From: an uncultured Selenomonadales bacterium
GTDB taxonomy: Bacteria; Bacillota; Negativicutes; Selenomonadales; Selenomonadaceae
Length of the DNA: 9,691 nt
Assembly (NCBI GenBank): GCA_937910665.1
Contig: CALEPR010000056.1
Location: 1 to 9,691, forward strand
Reading direction: 5' to 3'
The notes under the pieces are model-generated. The model did no database searches, had not been told where the DNA came from, and worked only from the letters and a program-made list of their open reading frames with translations. Below, one piece after another: positions 1 to 5,886 of this stretch (positions are counted from its first letter, which is position 1; each line of letters starts with the position of its first letter). A program made the position numbers and the translations under genes.

Positions 1-53
1 TCGATAAATTTGATTTTTAATTTTTTTCACTTACACAAATCTATTGACACAAC
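1..53. mobile_element. Probable end of an IS256-type insertion sequence
   Basis: Read on the minus strand from position 53, the sequence starts GGTTGTGTCAATAGATTTG and continues TGTAAGTG before turning AT-rich. From memory this resembles the terminal inverted repeats of IS256-family elements, which commonly carry a TGTxxAA...TTTGTGTAA pattern. The body of the element, including the transposase, would lie to the left of the window. The junction falls exactly where the small gene at 54..185 stops, as expected if the IS had landed in that gene. Only one end is visible, so neither the family nor the target duplication can be confirmed here. Confidence 0.4.
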
Positions 54-185
54 CTATTTTTTCATCAGCTTTTTGACTTCAGACAATGCAATTCCGCTTA
101 AAGTATAGTCGCTGTCGCTGATTCCATACTCTTTAAGTACATCATCGGAAGTACCTTGCGGAAATTTGTAACAATGAATCCTCAT
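54..185 (-). CDS. Short 43-aa protein, probably 3'-truncated by an IS
   Basis: ATG at 185 is preceded by GGAG about 11 bases upstream, and the frame runs to a TAG at 54-56. The protein begins MRIHCYKFPQG and ends SEVKKLMKK. It resembles, from memory, the N-terminus of small hypothetical proteins in Firmicutes that continue past this point with a glycine-rich, TEH-containing second half. Here the TAG is formed at the exact junction with the IS-like end (its final G is the first base of GGTTGTGT), so the natural C-terminus is probably missing. No function can be assigned. It follows the terminator of the ParB-like gene, so it has its own transcription start, which I could not place with confidence. 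Confidence 0.55.
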   Translation of the reverse strand: MRIHCYKFPQGTSDDVLKEYGISDSDYTLSGIALSEVKKLMKK

Positions 186-270
186 AATATCTACACTCCA
201 ATCCTTTATTGATTTGATTTACGTCGTAATTTTATCAAAAGGCTGGAGTAAAATTTTTTACATTTTGAGA

Positions 271-310
271 ATAAAAAACAGATTTCACAAATTAAATCGT
301 GAAACCTGTT
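271..310 (-). terminator. Rho-independent terminator of the ParB-like gene
   Basis: On the minus strand AACAGGTTTCAC (310-299) pairs with GTGAAATCTGTT (288-277) as a 12-bp stem with one G-U wobble and a 10-base loop. A U-rich tract follows immediately, and the hairpin lies about 20 bases after the stop at 331. Confidence 0.85.
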
Positions 311-330
311 GAAAAATTTTTTCTCCGCAA

Positions 331-1104
331 TTATTCGTCAAGCGGAACATTCTTGGCAAGTGCGGCTTTTTTGAGCTTGATTTCTGTTTTAACCGAATCT
401 TGAGCCAACAAAACACGTCTGATGACTCCCAATCTATTTTCTAAATCTTTAATCAAGTCTATTTGTTCTAAACACTTTTTGGAATCATTAAAATCAAACG
501 CCGTTTCTTCATGCGGAATTTTATTCCATGCCTCAGCCAAATCATTCAGCATTTGCGAATCAATAGCTTTTTCTCGCTTTTTGAGTATACGGTGAATATC
601 TTTGTGCTTCTTATATTCCTGCACATAACGATAAGCCATAGAAGATTTTACGTTAAAAAGCAAAAGACCGAGTTCGGTAATGTCTTTGCCTGTTTCTTGT
701 TCAAGATCATAAATGACTTTACCTTTTTGCAATACGGACATAGGAATAGCGGAGTTCATATTTAAAGCCATTCTGGTATCTGCGATTTTCCTTTCGGTAG
801 CATCTTGAGGAATATCATCTTCCAAAACAGTAGCCAAAATCGCTTCCTGTTTTTCAAAACCGGCAAGAGAAAAGCGATTTTGACCGTCGATAATGCCGTA
901 TTCTGCTTCAGAATCAGGGTAACGTGATTTAACTGCTTCAATCTCATCAGCAGTCAATCTGCGAATAATAATAGGATAGCGTTGCCCCTCTCGCCTTATT
1001 GCCTCGCGAAGATTTTGAAAAGAATTTGACTCATCTCTGACAGGACGAATCCCCTTTATGGCATTAGGGTCAATTTTGTTCAACGGAATCATTTGTGCTT
1101 CCAC
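331..1104 (-). CDS. ParB-like (ParB/Srx N-terminal domain) DNA-binding protein
   Basis: A 258-codon gene. Its N-terminal part has the ParB/sulfiredoxin-type fold signature: an opening MIPLNKIDPN segment, a 'REAIRREGQRYPIIIRR' strand-helix region and the box 'YGIIDGQNRFSLAGF' (residues about 70-84), equivalent to the DGxHR motif of ParB. The middle (about 125-170), with GKVIYDLEQETGKDITELG then SSMAYRYVQEYKKH, looks like the ParB/KorB helix-turn-helix, and the tail is lysine-rich and helical. No GERR motif is obvious, so CTP-dependent clamp activity is doubtful. The frame is open to a GTG at 1119, but AGGTG sits 7 bases before the GTG at 1104, which is preferred; ATG 1092 is a third option. 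No ParA partner is in the window, so it may be a phage/plasmid-type regulator or adaptor rather than a partition protein. It has its own promoter and terminator. Confidence 0.8.
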   Translation of the reverse strand: MEAQMIPLNKIDPNAIKGIRPVRDESNSFQNLREAIRREGQRYPIIIRRLTADEIEAVKSRYPDSEAEYGIIDGQNRFSLAGFEKQEAILATVLEDDIPQDATERKIADTRMALNMNSAIPMSVLQKGKVIYDLEQETGKDITELGLLLFNVKSSMAYRYVQEYKKHKDIHRILKKREKAIDSQMLNDLAEAWNKIPHEETAFDFNDSKKCLEQIDLIKDLENRLGVIRRVLLAQDSVKTEIKLKKAALAKNVPLDE

Positions 1105-1140
1105 ATAAACGCACCTCACTTGGAAATATTTTTTGGTTTA

Positions 1141-1186
1141 ATTATAGCCCAAATTTTTTATTTTATTCCATTCAGATGGAATAAAA
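1141..1186 (-). promoter_or_regulatory. Promoter of the ParB-like gene with an overlapping palindrome
   Basis: A consensus -10 TATAAT (minus strand) lies at 1146-1141, about 37 bases before the GTG at 1104. Upstream is a perfect 11-bp inverted repeat with a 4-base spacer: TTTTATTCCAT (1161-1171) and ATGGAATAAAA (1176-1186). The expected -35 position (about 1164-1169) falls inside it, and the -35 itself is poor. The palindrome is a good candidate operator, possibly for autoregulation. On the plus strand it is followed by six T, so it could also terminate plus-strand transcripts, but no plus-strand gene points at it. It also overlaps the stop of the ABC ATPase remnant. Confidence 0.6.
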
Positions 1187-1348
1187 TTTTTTGATAATTT
1201 CATCGGCGATACTAACAATCCTTTCATCATGCGAAATCAAAATTGTAATTTTATTTTCCTTGTCGGACAAAATATTTTGCAAAAGTTCACTAATGCCGCC
1301 ATTGCCCAAATTGTTGTCGAGTTCGTCAAAAATCAGTAAATTTTTCAA
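1172..1348 (-). pseudogene. C-terminal remnant of an ABC ATPase
   Basis: The translation contains LLIFDELDNNLG, a Walker B plus D-loop-like segment, then about 30 residues later TILISHDERIVSIADEII, the ABC H-loop region with its switch histidine and usual downstream helix. The Walker A, Q-loop and LSGGQ signature are absent. The same frame runs upstream to 1432, but that part crosses the zinc-ribbon gene and its terminator and has no ABC similarity, so only about 58 codons belong to the remnant. There is no ribosome binding site, and transcription from upstream is cut by the terminator at 1347-1374. It is probably the decayed tail of an ABC-type transporter or SMC-like ATPase gene. Confidence 0.65.
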
Positions 1349-1374
1349 AAAAAATAGAGCGATTATTACGCTCC
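1347..1374 (-). terminator. Rho-independent terminator of the zinc-ribbon gene
   Basis: On the minus strand GGAGCG, loop TAATAAT, CGCTCT forms a stem of five GC-rich pairs plus one G-U, followed directly by A and eight U. It lies 27 bases after the stop at 1401. Confidence 0.9.
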
Positions 1375-1400
1375 AAAAAAATTGAAAGTTGATTGCGGTT

Positions 1401-1577
1401 TTATCTGAAAGTTTTAATTTTGTTGTATTCACCGCAGTAAGGACATTTATTTCCGGCAGTCTGCTTGGGATAATGTCCGCGACCTTTCATCGCACAATTC
1501 TGACACCAAACATTTCCGCACTTTTCGCACTTTTTCATATTGTCGCCGCCATGTTTGCAAACACTACAAGTTGCCAT
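1401..1577 (-). CDS. Small zinc-ribbon/treble-clef protein (58 aa)
   Basis: The protein has ordered cysteine pairs: CSVC near the start, CEKC and CQNC in the middle, and CPYC near the C-terminus, with conserved-looking linkers KHGGDNMKKC, GNVWCQNCAMKGRGHYPK and NKCPYCG. Four CxxC knuckles predict two bound zinc ions and a compact fold. The frame extends upstream to 1613, but those codons read through the strong Shine-Dalgarno AGAGGAGG, so ATG 1577, 7 bases after it, is the start. Similar very small zinc proteins occur in Firmicute mobile regions without assigned function; nucleic-acid or protein binding is a guess. The gene stands alone with its own promoter (1621-1658) and terminator. Confidence 0.85.
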   Translation of the reverse strand: MATCSVCKHGGDNMKKCEKCGNVWCQNCAMKGRGHYPKQTAGNKCPYCGEYNKIKTFR

Positions 1578-1600
1578 AAAAATTCCTCCTCTGAAAAATT

Positions 1601-1618
1601 TTGAAATTTTCATTTCAA
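1601..1618 (-). other. 5'-UTR hairpin with GAAA tetraloop
   Basis: The minus strand reads TTGAAAT-GAAA-ATTTCAA: a perfect 7-bp stem capped by a GNRA-type GAAA loop. Given the -10 at 1628-1623, transcription should begin near 1616, so the hairpin forms at the very 5' end of the zinc-ribbon mRNA, upstream of its AGGAGG. A role in mRNA stability is possible; with only AT-rich pairs it is weak. Confidence 0.4.
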
Positions 1619-1620
1619 TA

Positions 1621-1658
1621 GAATTATAACAGACAAAATGTTCAATTTTTTTACCAAA
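1621..1658 (-). promoter_or_regulatory. Promoter of the zinc-ribbon gene
   Basis: An extended -10 TGTTATAAT lies at 1631-1623 on the minus strand, with no good -35. Upstream is GGTAAAAAAATTGAACATT, which recurs almost base for base in front of the Sel1-like gene at 6250-6268 at nearly the same distance from its -10. This shared box may be an operator or activator site. Confidence 0.65.
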
Positions 1659-1680
1659 TAGGAGACATAAAAAATTTTTT

Positions 1681-2429
1681 TTAATTTGTAAGTATCAGTA
1701 CGCGGATTAAATTTATATTTTCATCAACTGCAACTTGCCAAATAAAATTGCAATTATCCTCATAATTTTGATTATCTTTTGTGTAATCATCGAAAATAAA
1801 TCTACTGTTTCATGTATTTCAATCATAGAAAATTCTTCGCCTTTCCCGACAAAACTTGCAAAAATTTTTGTAGTTTGATTTGTATTGCACTCCAGCAAAG
1901 GATTTTTCAAAGATTTTTTCACAATCGCAAGCGGATTACTTCCTGAAATTCCTTCGCCGATTACTGCATACATAACGCCTGCATTTTTCATCACATCAAT
2001 TACATCTAAAAAATCAAGTCCGACAAGTGTAGTGTTGCCGACTGCCAAAATCATCGAAGATAAAATTTTTGTCAGCAATTCAGTTTTTTCAAATTTTAAC
2101 TCAGAAATTTTATCTTCCGGCAAAGCTATTACAGTTCCAAAATCTTTTTCAAGTTCCGAAATTTTTATATCTTCAGCCGTCGGAAATAAAAATACATTTG
2201 TCAAAAGAACTTTCGCCGAATCTTCAAATTTTTTTGCAGCGGCTAAATTTTTTGCATCTGAAACTACAAAAAGCCAATGACAATCCGAAACTAAATTTTC
2301 AATTTCTGCATCTGAAATTTCTTCAGTCACTAAACACAATTCAAATTTCGGATAGTCACATACAAAATTTTTTAAAAAATCTTCGCCGATTGAAATGATT
2401 TTTACTTTAACCATTAAATCTTCGTACAT
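1681..2429 (-). CDS. FtsZ-like protein lacking nucleotide-binding loops (apparent frameshift near 1793)
   Basis: Last gene of the six-gene run. The central and C-terminal parts align by eye with FtsZ: DFGTVIALPEDKISEL (97-111) with the FtsZ 'VDTLIVIPNDKLLE' stretch, VGLDFLDVIDVMKNAG (136-151) with the T7 loop 'INLDFADVKTVMKDAG', then an AVIGEGISG...SLKNPLLE stretch with 'GIGxAxGxNRA...AISSPLLE'. The N-terminus VKVKIISIG and DCHWLFVVSDA recall FtsZ strands, but the T1 glycines and the T4 GGGTGTG loop are absent. The open frame stops at 1713 with an unrelated tail. A one-base shift in the T4 run at 1796-1793 restores CNFIWQVAVDENINLIRVLI, matching FtsZ 'NIIFGAVIDESLGDEIRVTV', with a stop at 1681 (about 249 aa). 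ATG 2429 has AAGGTGAGG upstream. It is unlikely to bind or hydrolyse GTP. Confidence 0.75.
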
Positions 2430-2438
2430 AACCTCACC

Positions 2439-3017
2439 TTACAAATTTGCTTTTATCATATCTTTCAAAAATTCCAACTGCACCGACAAATATTTTTCGC
2501 CGTCATTTTTCAAATCCTGTTGACAACTTTCAAGCCAATTCAAAATTTCATCTTGATAGGAAATCAAAATCACGCCTTCTTCATTTCCGACTGAGTTTAA
2601 ATTATTTTCCAAAATTTTTTCGCCATTTAAGCTATTGTCAGACGGTTGGCGATTTTTTTTATCTTTAGTCAGATAATACAGCCGAGCAGGAATATTTTTG
2701 TTGTACTCTCTTGCAGTTTGTAAATAACGAAAACACTGCTTGTCTTGGTCGCGAGCGTCAATTTTCAATTCGATCGGAATAATTTGCCTGTCAGTTTTAA
2801 TAAACAAATCAATACCATTTTCTTCGATGTCAACTTTTGCAGTTTTAATTTCTTCTGTAGAAATTTTTGTTGCCTTCAAGACATTATCAAAAAAATTTTG
2901 CATAAACTTTTCTTGATGTCTTAAAATATCACAAAAAATTCTTTCAAGCGGTTCTTCCAAAACATTATATCCATCACGATTTGAACAAGCTGACCAAATC
3001 AAATTTAATTTTTCCAT
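2439..3017 (-). CDS. PD-(D/E)XK nuclease-fold protein
   Basis: A 192-aa protein with the PD-(D/E)XK core: NGIDLFI (D70) followed 13 residues later by PIELKIDARDQDKQCFRY (E83 and K85, plus downstream Q and Y residues). This matches the pattern of the PDDEXK_4-type family, restriction-like nuclease domains found in many mobile-element proteins. It is short for that family (usually 300-400 aa), keeping little beyond the catalytic core and a helical N-terminus. The catalytic D, E and K are present, so DNA cleavage is plausible though unproven. ATG 3017 has a very strong AGGAGGAG site 6 bases upstream, embedded in the end of the preceding TPR gene. That gene's TAA overlaps this ATG (TAATG), so translation is probably coupled. 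Confidence 0.75.
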   Translation of the reverse strand: MEKLNLIWSACSNRDGYNVLEEPLERIFCDILRHQEKFMQNFFDNVLKATKISTEEIKTAKVDIEENGIDLFIKTDRQIIPIELKIDARDQDKQCFRYLQTAREYNKNIPARLYYLTKDKKNRQPSDNSLNGEKILENNLNSVGNEEGVILISYQDEILNWLESCQQDLKNDGEKYLSVQLEFLKDMIKANL

Positions 3018-3397
3018 TAAAATCTCCTCCTAAAATAATTTCTAAGATTGTAACCGTTTTCTATAGCATTTGCAAGGTCAAAAGCCCATTCTGCCTCGTC
3101 AGAACCAAAAAGTTTTTGCAAACAAATTCCCAAATTTTCCAAAGTCTCCGCAGAGTTTGAATTAAAATCCAATGCTTGTTCAAAATCTTGCATTGCGTCA
3201 GTATAGTTTTTCAATTTTTTATAAGCAACTCCGCGAGCATAATACGCCATAAAAAGTTTTTCGCAATGAAATTCATCGTCAGGAAAATTTTCAATCGCTT
3301 TTGTTAAATCTTCAATCGCTTCAACATACTTTTCAAAAATAATATAATTCTTTCCACGTTCAAAATATTCTTCAATCAGTTCTGTTTCCATCGTCAA
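3017..3397 (-). CDS. Small TPR protein (126 aa)
   Basis: Two clear tetratricopeptide repeats, EYFERGKNYIIFEKYVEAIE and MAYYARGVAYKKLKNYTDAM, and a third degenerate one starting ETLENLGICLQKL, end in a basic, aromatic tail (NLRNYFRRRF). There is no signal peptide, so it is cytoplasmic. TPRs bind other proteins; the partner is unknown, but the gene sits between another TPR gene and the nuclease-fold gene with the spacing of a common operon. GAGGTG is 8 bases before a TTG at 3397 and 14 before an ATG at 3391; the TTG is the better placed start, and the choice changes only two residues. Confidence 0.8.
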   Translation of the reverse strand: MTMETELIEEYFERGKNYIIFEKYVEAIEDLTKAIENFPDDEFHCEKLFMAYYARGVAYKKLKNYTDAMQDFEQALDFNSNSAETLENLGICLQKLFGSDEAEWAFDLANAIENGYNLRNYFRRRF

Positions 3398-3433
3398 AAA
3401 ATTTTCACCTCACTGACAGATTTTGTAAAATTA

Positions 3434-4075
3434 TTAATTCTTACAAAGTTCCTCCGCTTTTTTGAAATCAACTTCCGCTTCGTCTGATTTTCCAAGTATT
3501 TTATAACATTCGCCGCGATAAAAATAAGTATCTGCGTGATTGGGATTTAATTTGATGAGATCATTGAGCAAAAGAATCGTCAATTCACAATTTTTTTCTT
3601 CAATGGAATAATCGATTTCTATTGCCTCAAGAAAATCGGATGCCGCTTCATCATATTTTCCTGCCAAAAAGTAAGCACGACCGCGATTGTAAAAATAAGT
3701 TGACTTATCAAAATACTCGTCATCTGTTTGAATAGCCGCATTATAATCTGCCACAGCTTTTTCATATTCGCCAAGCATTTCATAAATTTCTCCGCGACTG
3801 GTATAAGCTATATGGTTATCAAACATCAAATGTATAGATTCGCTGTAGTCGGCGATTGCCTTTTCAAGTTCGCCGAGTTCGCGATAACAATTCGCACGAT
3901 GTTGATAAGCCAATGCAACGCCACTTCTCACCAAACAAATTAAATCGCCGTAATCATCTGTATTCAATGCAATAATTTTTGTGAAGTCCGAAATTGCTTT
4001 TTCATACTCTCCCGACTCATAGTAACAAAGTCCGCGATTGTTGTAGTAAGTTTCATCTTCAACAATTTTTTCCAA
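3434..4075 (-). CDS. TPR-repeat protein (213 aa)
   Basis: At least five tetratricopeptide repeats fill the protein, starting at YYNNRGLCYYESGEYEKAIS, YQHRANCYRELGELEKAIAD, YTSRGEIYEMLGEYEKAVAD, FYNRGRAYFLAGKYDEAASD and FYRGECYKILGKSDEAEVDF. The canonical W/G/Y/A/P pattern is recognisable in each. No catalytic domain or signal peptide is visible; it is a cytoplasmic scaffold-type protein. The frame opens at GTG 4084, but the Shine-Dalgarno GAGAGGTG overlaps that codon and is spaced 6 bases from TTG 4075, which I take as the start. It follows the phosphoesterase gene by 12 bases. Confidence 0.85.
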   Translation of the reverse strand: MEKIVEDETYYNNRGLCYYESGEYEKAISDFTKIIALNTDDYGDLICLVRSGVALAYQHRANCYRELGELEKAIADYSESIHLMFDNHIAYTSRGEIYEMLGEYEKAVADYNAAIQTDDEYFDKSTYFYNRGRAYFLAGKYDEAASDFLEAIEIDYSIEEKNCELTILLLNDLIKLNPNHADTYFYRGECYKILGKSDEAEVDFKKAEELCKN

Positions 4076-4087
4076 CTCAATCACCTC

Positions 4088-4843
4088 TCAAATCAAAAAT
4101 TTGTTCAAAGCGTCGATAAAATCTTTCTTGGTAGATTTTTCCTCAATGTAGCGAACTGCTTGCCTCCACATTCTGTAATTAAACATTTCGCCATTGTATG
4201 GAGCATTATTCAAAATTTGATAACATTCAGCCAATCTCGCCTTCGCCTTCAAGAAAAAATCTTTGCCGAAACCGTCATAAAAATCTTTATCGTTCGGCTT
4301 ACCGATTGCATTTTGTCCGAGTTGCATAATTTCTTTCAAAGTCGGCTGTTTTTTGTTGCCGATAAATCTTTTCAAACTTTTTGTAAATTCTTCATCAATC
4401 GCGAGCGGTTTATAACCCATATGCTCAATAGAAAGCGGCAAATAAAGTCGCTTATCGTCATAAACTGCCAAATTATGCTGATGTCCGTGAATATTTATGT
4501 CGTAGCCGTGATTAAATTTCGGTCTGTGAGTAAAAATCATCACAACATTGTTAAAATCAATCACCATTTCTTCCAAAACTGCTGTAAATCCGCAGTCAAG
4601 ATAAAAATTCATCGGCATTTTGTCGTGATTACCGCGAATTAAAATTTTTCTTCCGTTCCAACTGCCCAGCTTTTTAACCCAATCTTCCTGAAAAGAAATA
4701 TCGCCCAAGTGAATCACTGTATCATTTTTGCCGACAATTTCATTCCAATTTTTTTCAATAATTTTTTCAAAATTGTTCGGTCTATTGCAATATTTTTTTA
4801 TATTTTCGTGACCAAGATGCGTGTCGGGAATTACATAAATCAT
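4088..4843 (-). CDS. Calcineurin-like metallophosphoesterase
   Basis: All metallophosphoesterase motifs are present in order in this 251-aa protein: DTHLGH (7-12, the D-x-H motif in DTH form), HLGDIS (45-50), RGNHD (70-74), FTHRP (104-108) and IHGHQH (118-123). These residues bind the two catalytic metal ions in phosphodiesterases and phosphatases. The catalytic domain ends near residue 155, after a SIEHMGYKPL segment common in phage-type members; a lysine-rich helical extension of about 95 residues follows and is not part of the core fold. The substrate is unknown. ATG 4843 overlaps the previous stop (ATGA), with AAGGA about 9 bases upstream, so it is translationally coupled to the 4840-5253 gene. 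Confidence 0.9.
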   Translation of the reverse strand: MIYVIPDTHLGHENIKKYCNRPNNFEKIIEKNWNEIVGKNDTVIHLGDISFQEDWVKKLGSWNGRKILIRGNHDKMPMNFYLDCGFTAVLEEMVIDFNNVVMIFTHRPKFNHGYDINIHGHQHNLAVYDDKRLYLPLSIEHMGYKPLAIDEEFTKSLKRFIGNKKQPTLKEIMQLGQNAIGKPNDKDFYDGFGKDFFLKAKARLAECYQILNNAPYNGEMFNYRMWRQAVRYIEEKSTKKDFIDALNKFLI

Positions 4844-5253
4844 TTTGCAAAATCCTTTCCAATTTCCACAATCAAATTGCCTTCTTCATCAAAATAATTT
4901 TTCTGCAAATTATTTGTTTCATCCGTGCCCTCCCAATGTGAATAAATTTCTTCAGTGAATTTGTCGGAATAAATCAGCGTAAAACTTGTAATGTCTTGAT
5001 ACTGATTTATCCTTGCAAAAAGTTCATTGTCGCTGTCACTGTAAAATTTTTTCGCCGCAGTCTTATCAATTTGCAAATAAATTTTGTCTGCCGAAGTACC
5101 TCGAAACATCGCAAGTCCTTCGTCGTCATTTTGATAGCTGTTGCGAAATTCTTTCACGCCTCTCATTGTCAAAGTCAAAATAAATTTCGCAGGAATTTTT
5201 ATCACTTCTACATTTTCAAAAGCAATTTCCAATTTAATCAATGTCGCTACCAT
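4840..5253 (-). CDS. Hypothetical protein, first gene of a six-gene operon
   Basis: A 137-aa acidic protein I do not recognise. It alternates predicted strands and loops (KIPAKFILTLTMRGVKEF, DKIYLQIDKTAAKKF, DITSFTLIYSDKFTEEIYSHW) and has no membrane segment or signal peptide. The frame opens at GTG 5262, but GGAAGGTG lies directly on that codon and 6 bases before ATG 5253, which is therefore the start. It overlaps the phosphoesterase gene by four bases (ATGA) and leads the run of six genes down to 1681. Small soluble beta-rich proteins like this are common in mobile-region cargo, including immunity-type proteins, but nothing specific supports that here. Confidence 0.75.
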   Translation of the reverse strand: MVATLIKLEIAFENVEVIKIPAKFILTLTMRGVKEFRNSYQNDDEGLAMFRGTSADKIYLQIDKTAAKKFYSDSDNELFARINQYQDITSFTLIYSDKFTEEIYSHWEGTDETNNLQKNYFDEEGNLIVEIGKDFAK

Positions 5254-5273
5254 TTTTCTCACCTTCCAAAATC

Positions 5274-5305
5274 ATTTTACCAAATCAGATGTACAATTTT
5301 TTTCG
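5274..5305 (-). promoter_or_regulatory. Possible promoter of the six-gene operon
   Basis: On the minus strand AAAAAAATTGTACATC is followed by a TAAAAT -10 (5279-5274). The 17-base interval between the A7 run and the -10 is the same as in the zinc-ribbon promoter, where the box reads AAAAAAATTGAACATT. The predicted transcript start (about 5267) coincides with the Shine-Dalgarno site, giving a very short leader, so the assignment is uncertain. The rest of 5306-5392 is AT-rich, with a small inverted repeat TTTGTT-CACA-AACAAA at 5321-5336. Confidence 0.35.
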
Positions 5306-5392
5306 CAATTTCCAATAATTTTTGTTCACAAACAAATTTTTTCAGTCGTTTTTATTTTTAGTTACAAAAATTTCTGTGACAACTCGACACAA

Positions 5393-5440
5393 AAAAATCC
5401 TTTCACGCTGAAATATTTTCATTCGGTGGAGAGGATTTTT
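5393..5440 (-). terminator. Rho-independent, possibly bidirectional, terminator
   Basis: On the minus strand AAAAATCCTCTCCAC pairs with GTGAAAGGATTTTT (one bulge and one G-U), and an inner TGAAA/TTTCA pairing extends the hairpin. It is followed by a run of T. It lies about 20 bases after the stop of the 5460-5885 gene. The plus-strand copy also ends in five T. Confidence 0.75.
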
Positions 5441-5459
5441 ATTATCCAAATACAAGGCT

Positions 5460-5885
5460 TCAATCACAACTATAATAATAATCGAAAATTTTTTTGTAGT
5501 AACTGAAATTGCCAATATCATCTTTGTAGCGTCTGACGGCTCTGTTGCCGTAATTTCTTAAAATTTTGCTGTTGCAGGAATATGTTTTAAACCTGCCGCT
5601 GTCACAATCAAAAAATATTCCTGCAAGACCCATACTAAATCTCGCACCATTCAAAAAGCAAAAACAATCTTCGCAAAGTCTGTTGTATCTTCCAGTATTT
5701 TTTTCTGTTCCGACAAGTTCACAATGTTTTACTTTGCCGACTTTACAACTTTTCCACTTCGTACAAAGATTCCAATATTTTTCATTTTCCCACTGCTTGC
5801 GGCGGTGAGAATTGCCTGTACTTTTCTGCTTAACTTGCGGAATAATAATTTCAGCAATAGCCACGTCCAATTCTTCCAATGTCAT
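5460..5885 (-). CDS. Cysteine-rich small basic protein, paralog of the 8121-8425 product
   Basis: A 141-aa protein. Its C-terminal part shares a pattern with the gene at 8121-8425: GIFFDCDSGRF then NYGNRAVRRYKDD then YYKKIFDYYY here, against GVFYDEEKGRL, IANRRVRRQKEF and GYKKFF there. I recall this 'NRxVRRYK...YKKxFDYWW' pattern from small uncharacterised proteins in Firmicute phages and mobile regions. In this copy a block of about 40 residues with Cys at 41, 47, 55, 71, 74 and 76 precedes the shared part and could bind zinc. The function is unknown; the Arg/Lys-rich C-terminus would suit nucleic-acid binding. ATG 5885 lies one base past the stop of the Sel1-like gene, implying coupled translation; the in-frame codons up to 5903 overlap that gene and are unlikely to be used. 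A terminator follows. Confidence 0.7.
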   Translation of the reverse strand: MTLEELDVAIAEIIIPQVKQKSTGNSHRRKQWENEKYWNLCTKWKSCKVGKVKHCELVGTEKNTGRYNRLCEDCFCFLNGARFSMGLAGIFFDCDSGRFKTYSCNSKILRNYGNRAVRRYKDDIGNFSYYKKIFDYYYSCD

Positions 5886-5886
5886 T

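Noticed and set aside
331..1104. A chromosomal ParB partition locus
   Set aside because: No parA neighbour, no inverted repeats resembling parS, and no GERR motif; a regulator or adaptor with a ParB domain fits better.
1172..1432. An 86-aa ORF as an intact gene
   Set aside because: Its first half overlaps the zinc-ribbon gene and a strong terminator and has no ABC similarity; only the last 58 codons look like an ABC ATPase.
1635..1690. Terminator after the 1681 stop
   Set aside because: Only an A-run/T-run palindrome without GC pairs is present; transcription may run into the zinc-ribbon unit.
1785..1800. Programmed -1 ribosomal frameshift in the FtsZ-like gene
   Set aside because: The site TTA-TTT-TCG is not a canonical slippery heptamer and no stimulatory hairpin or upstream Shine-Dalgarno element is evident; a deletion or base-calling error is simpler.
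5306..5392. Riboswitch or structured leader upstream of the six-gene operon
   Set aside because: Only one 6-bp inverted repeat (5321-5336) is visible in AT-rich sequence; no known riboswitch pattern was recognised and the likely promoter lies downstream of it.
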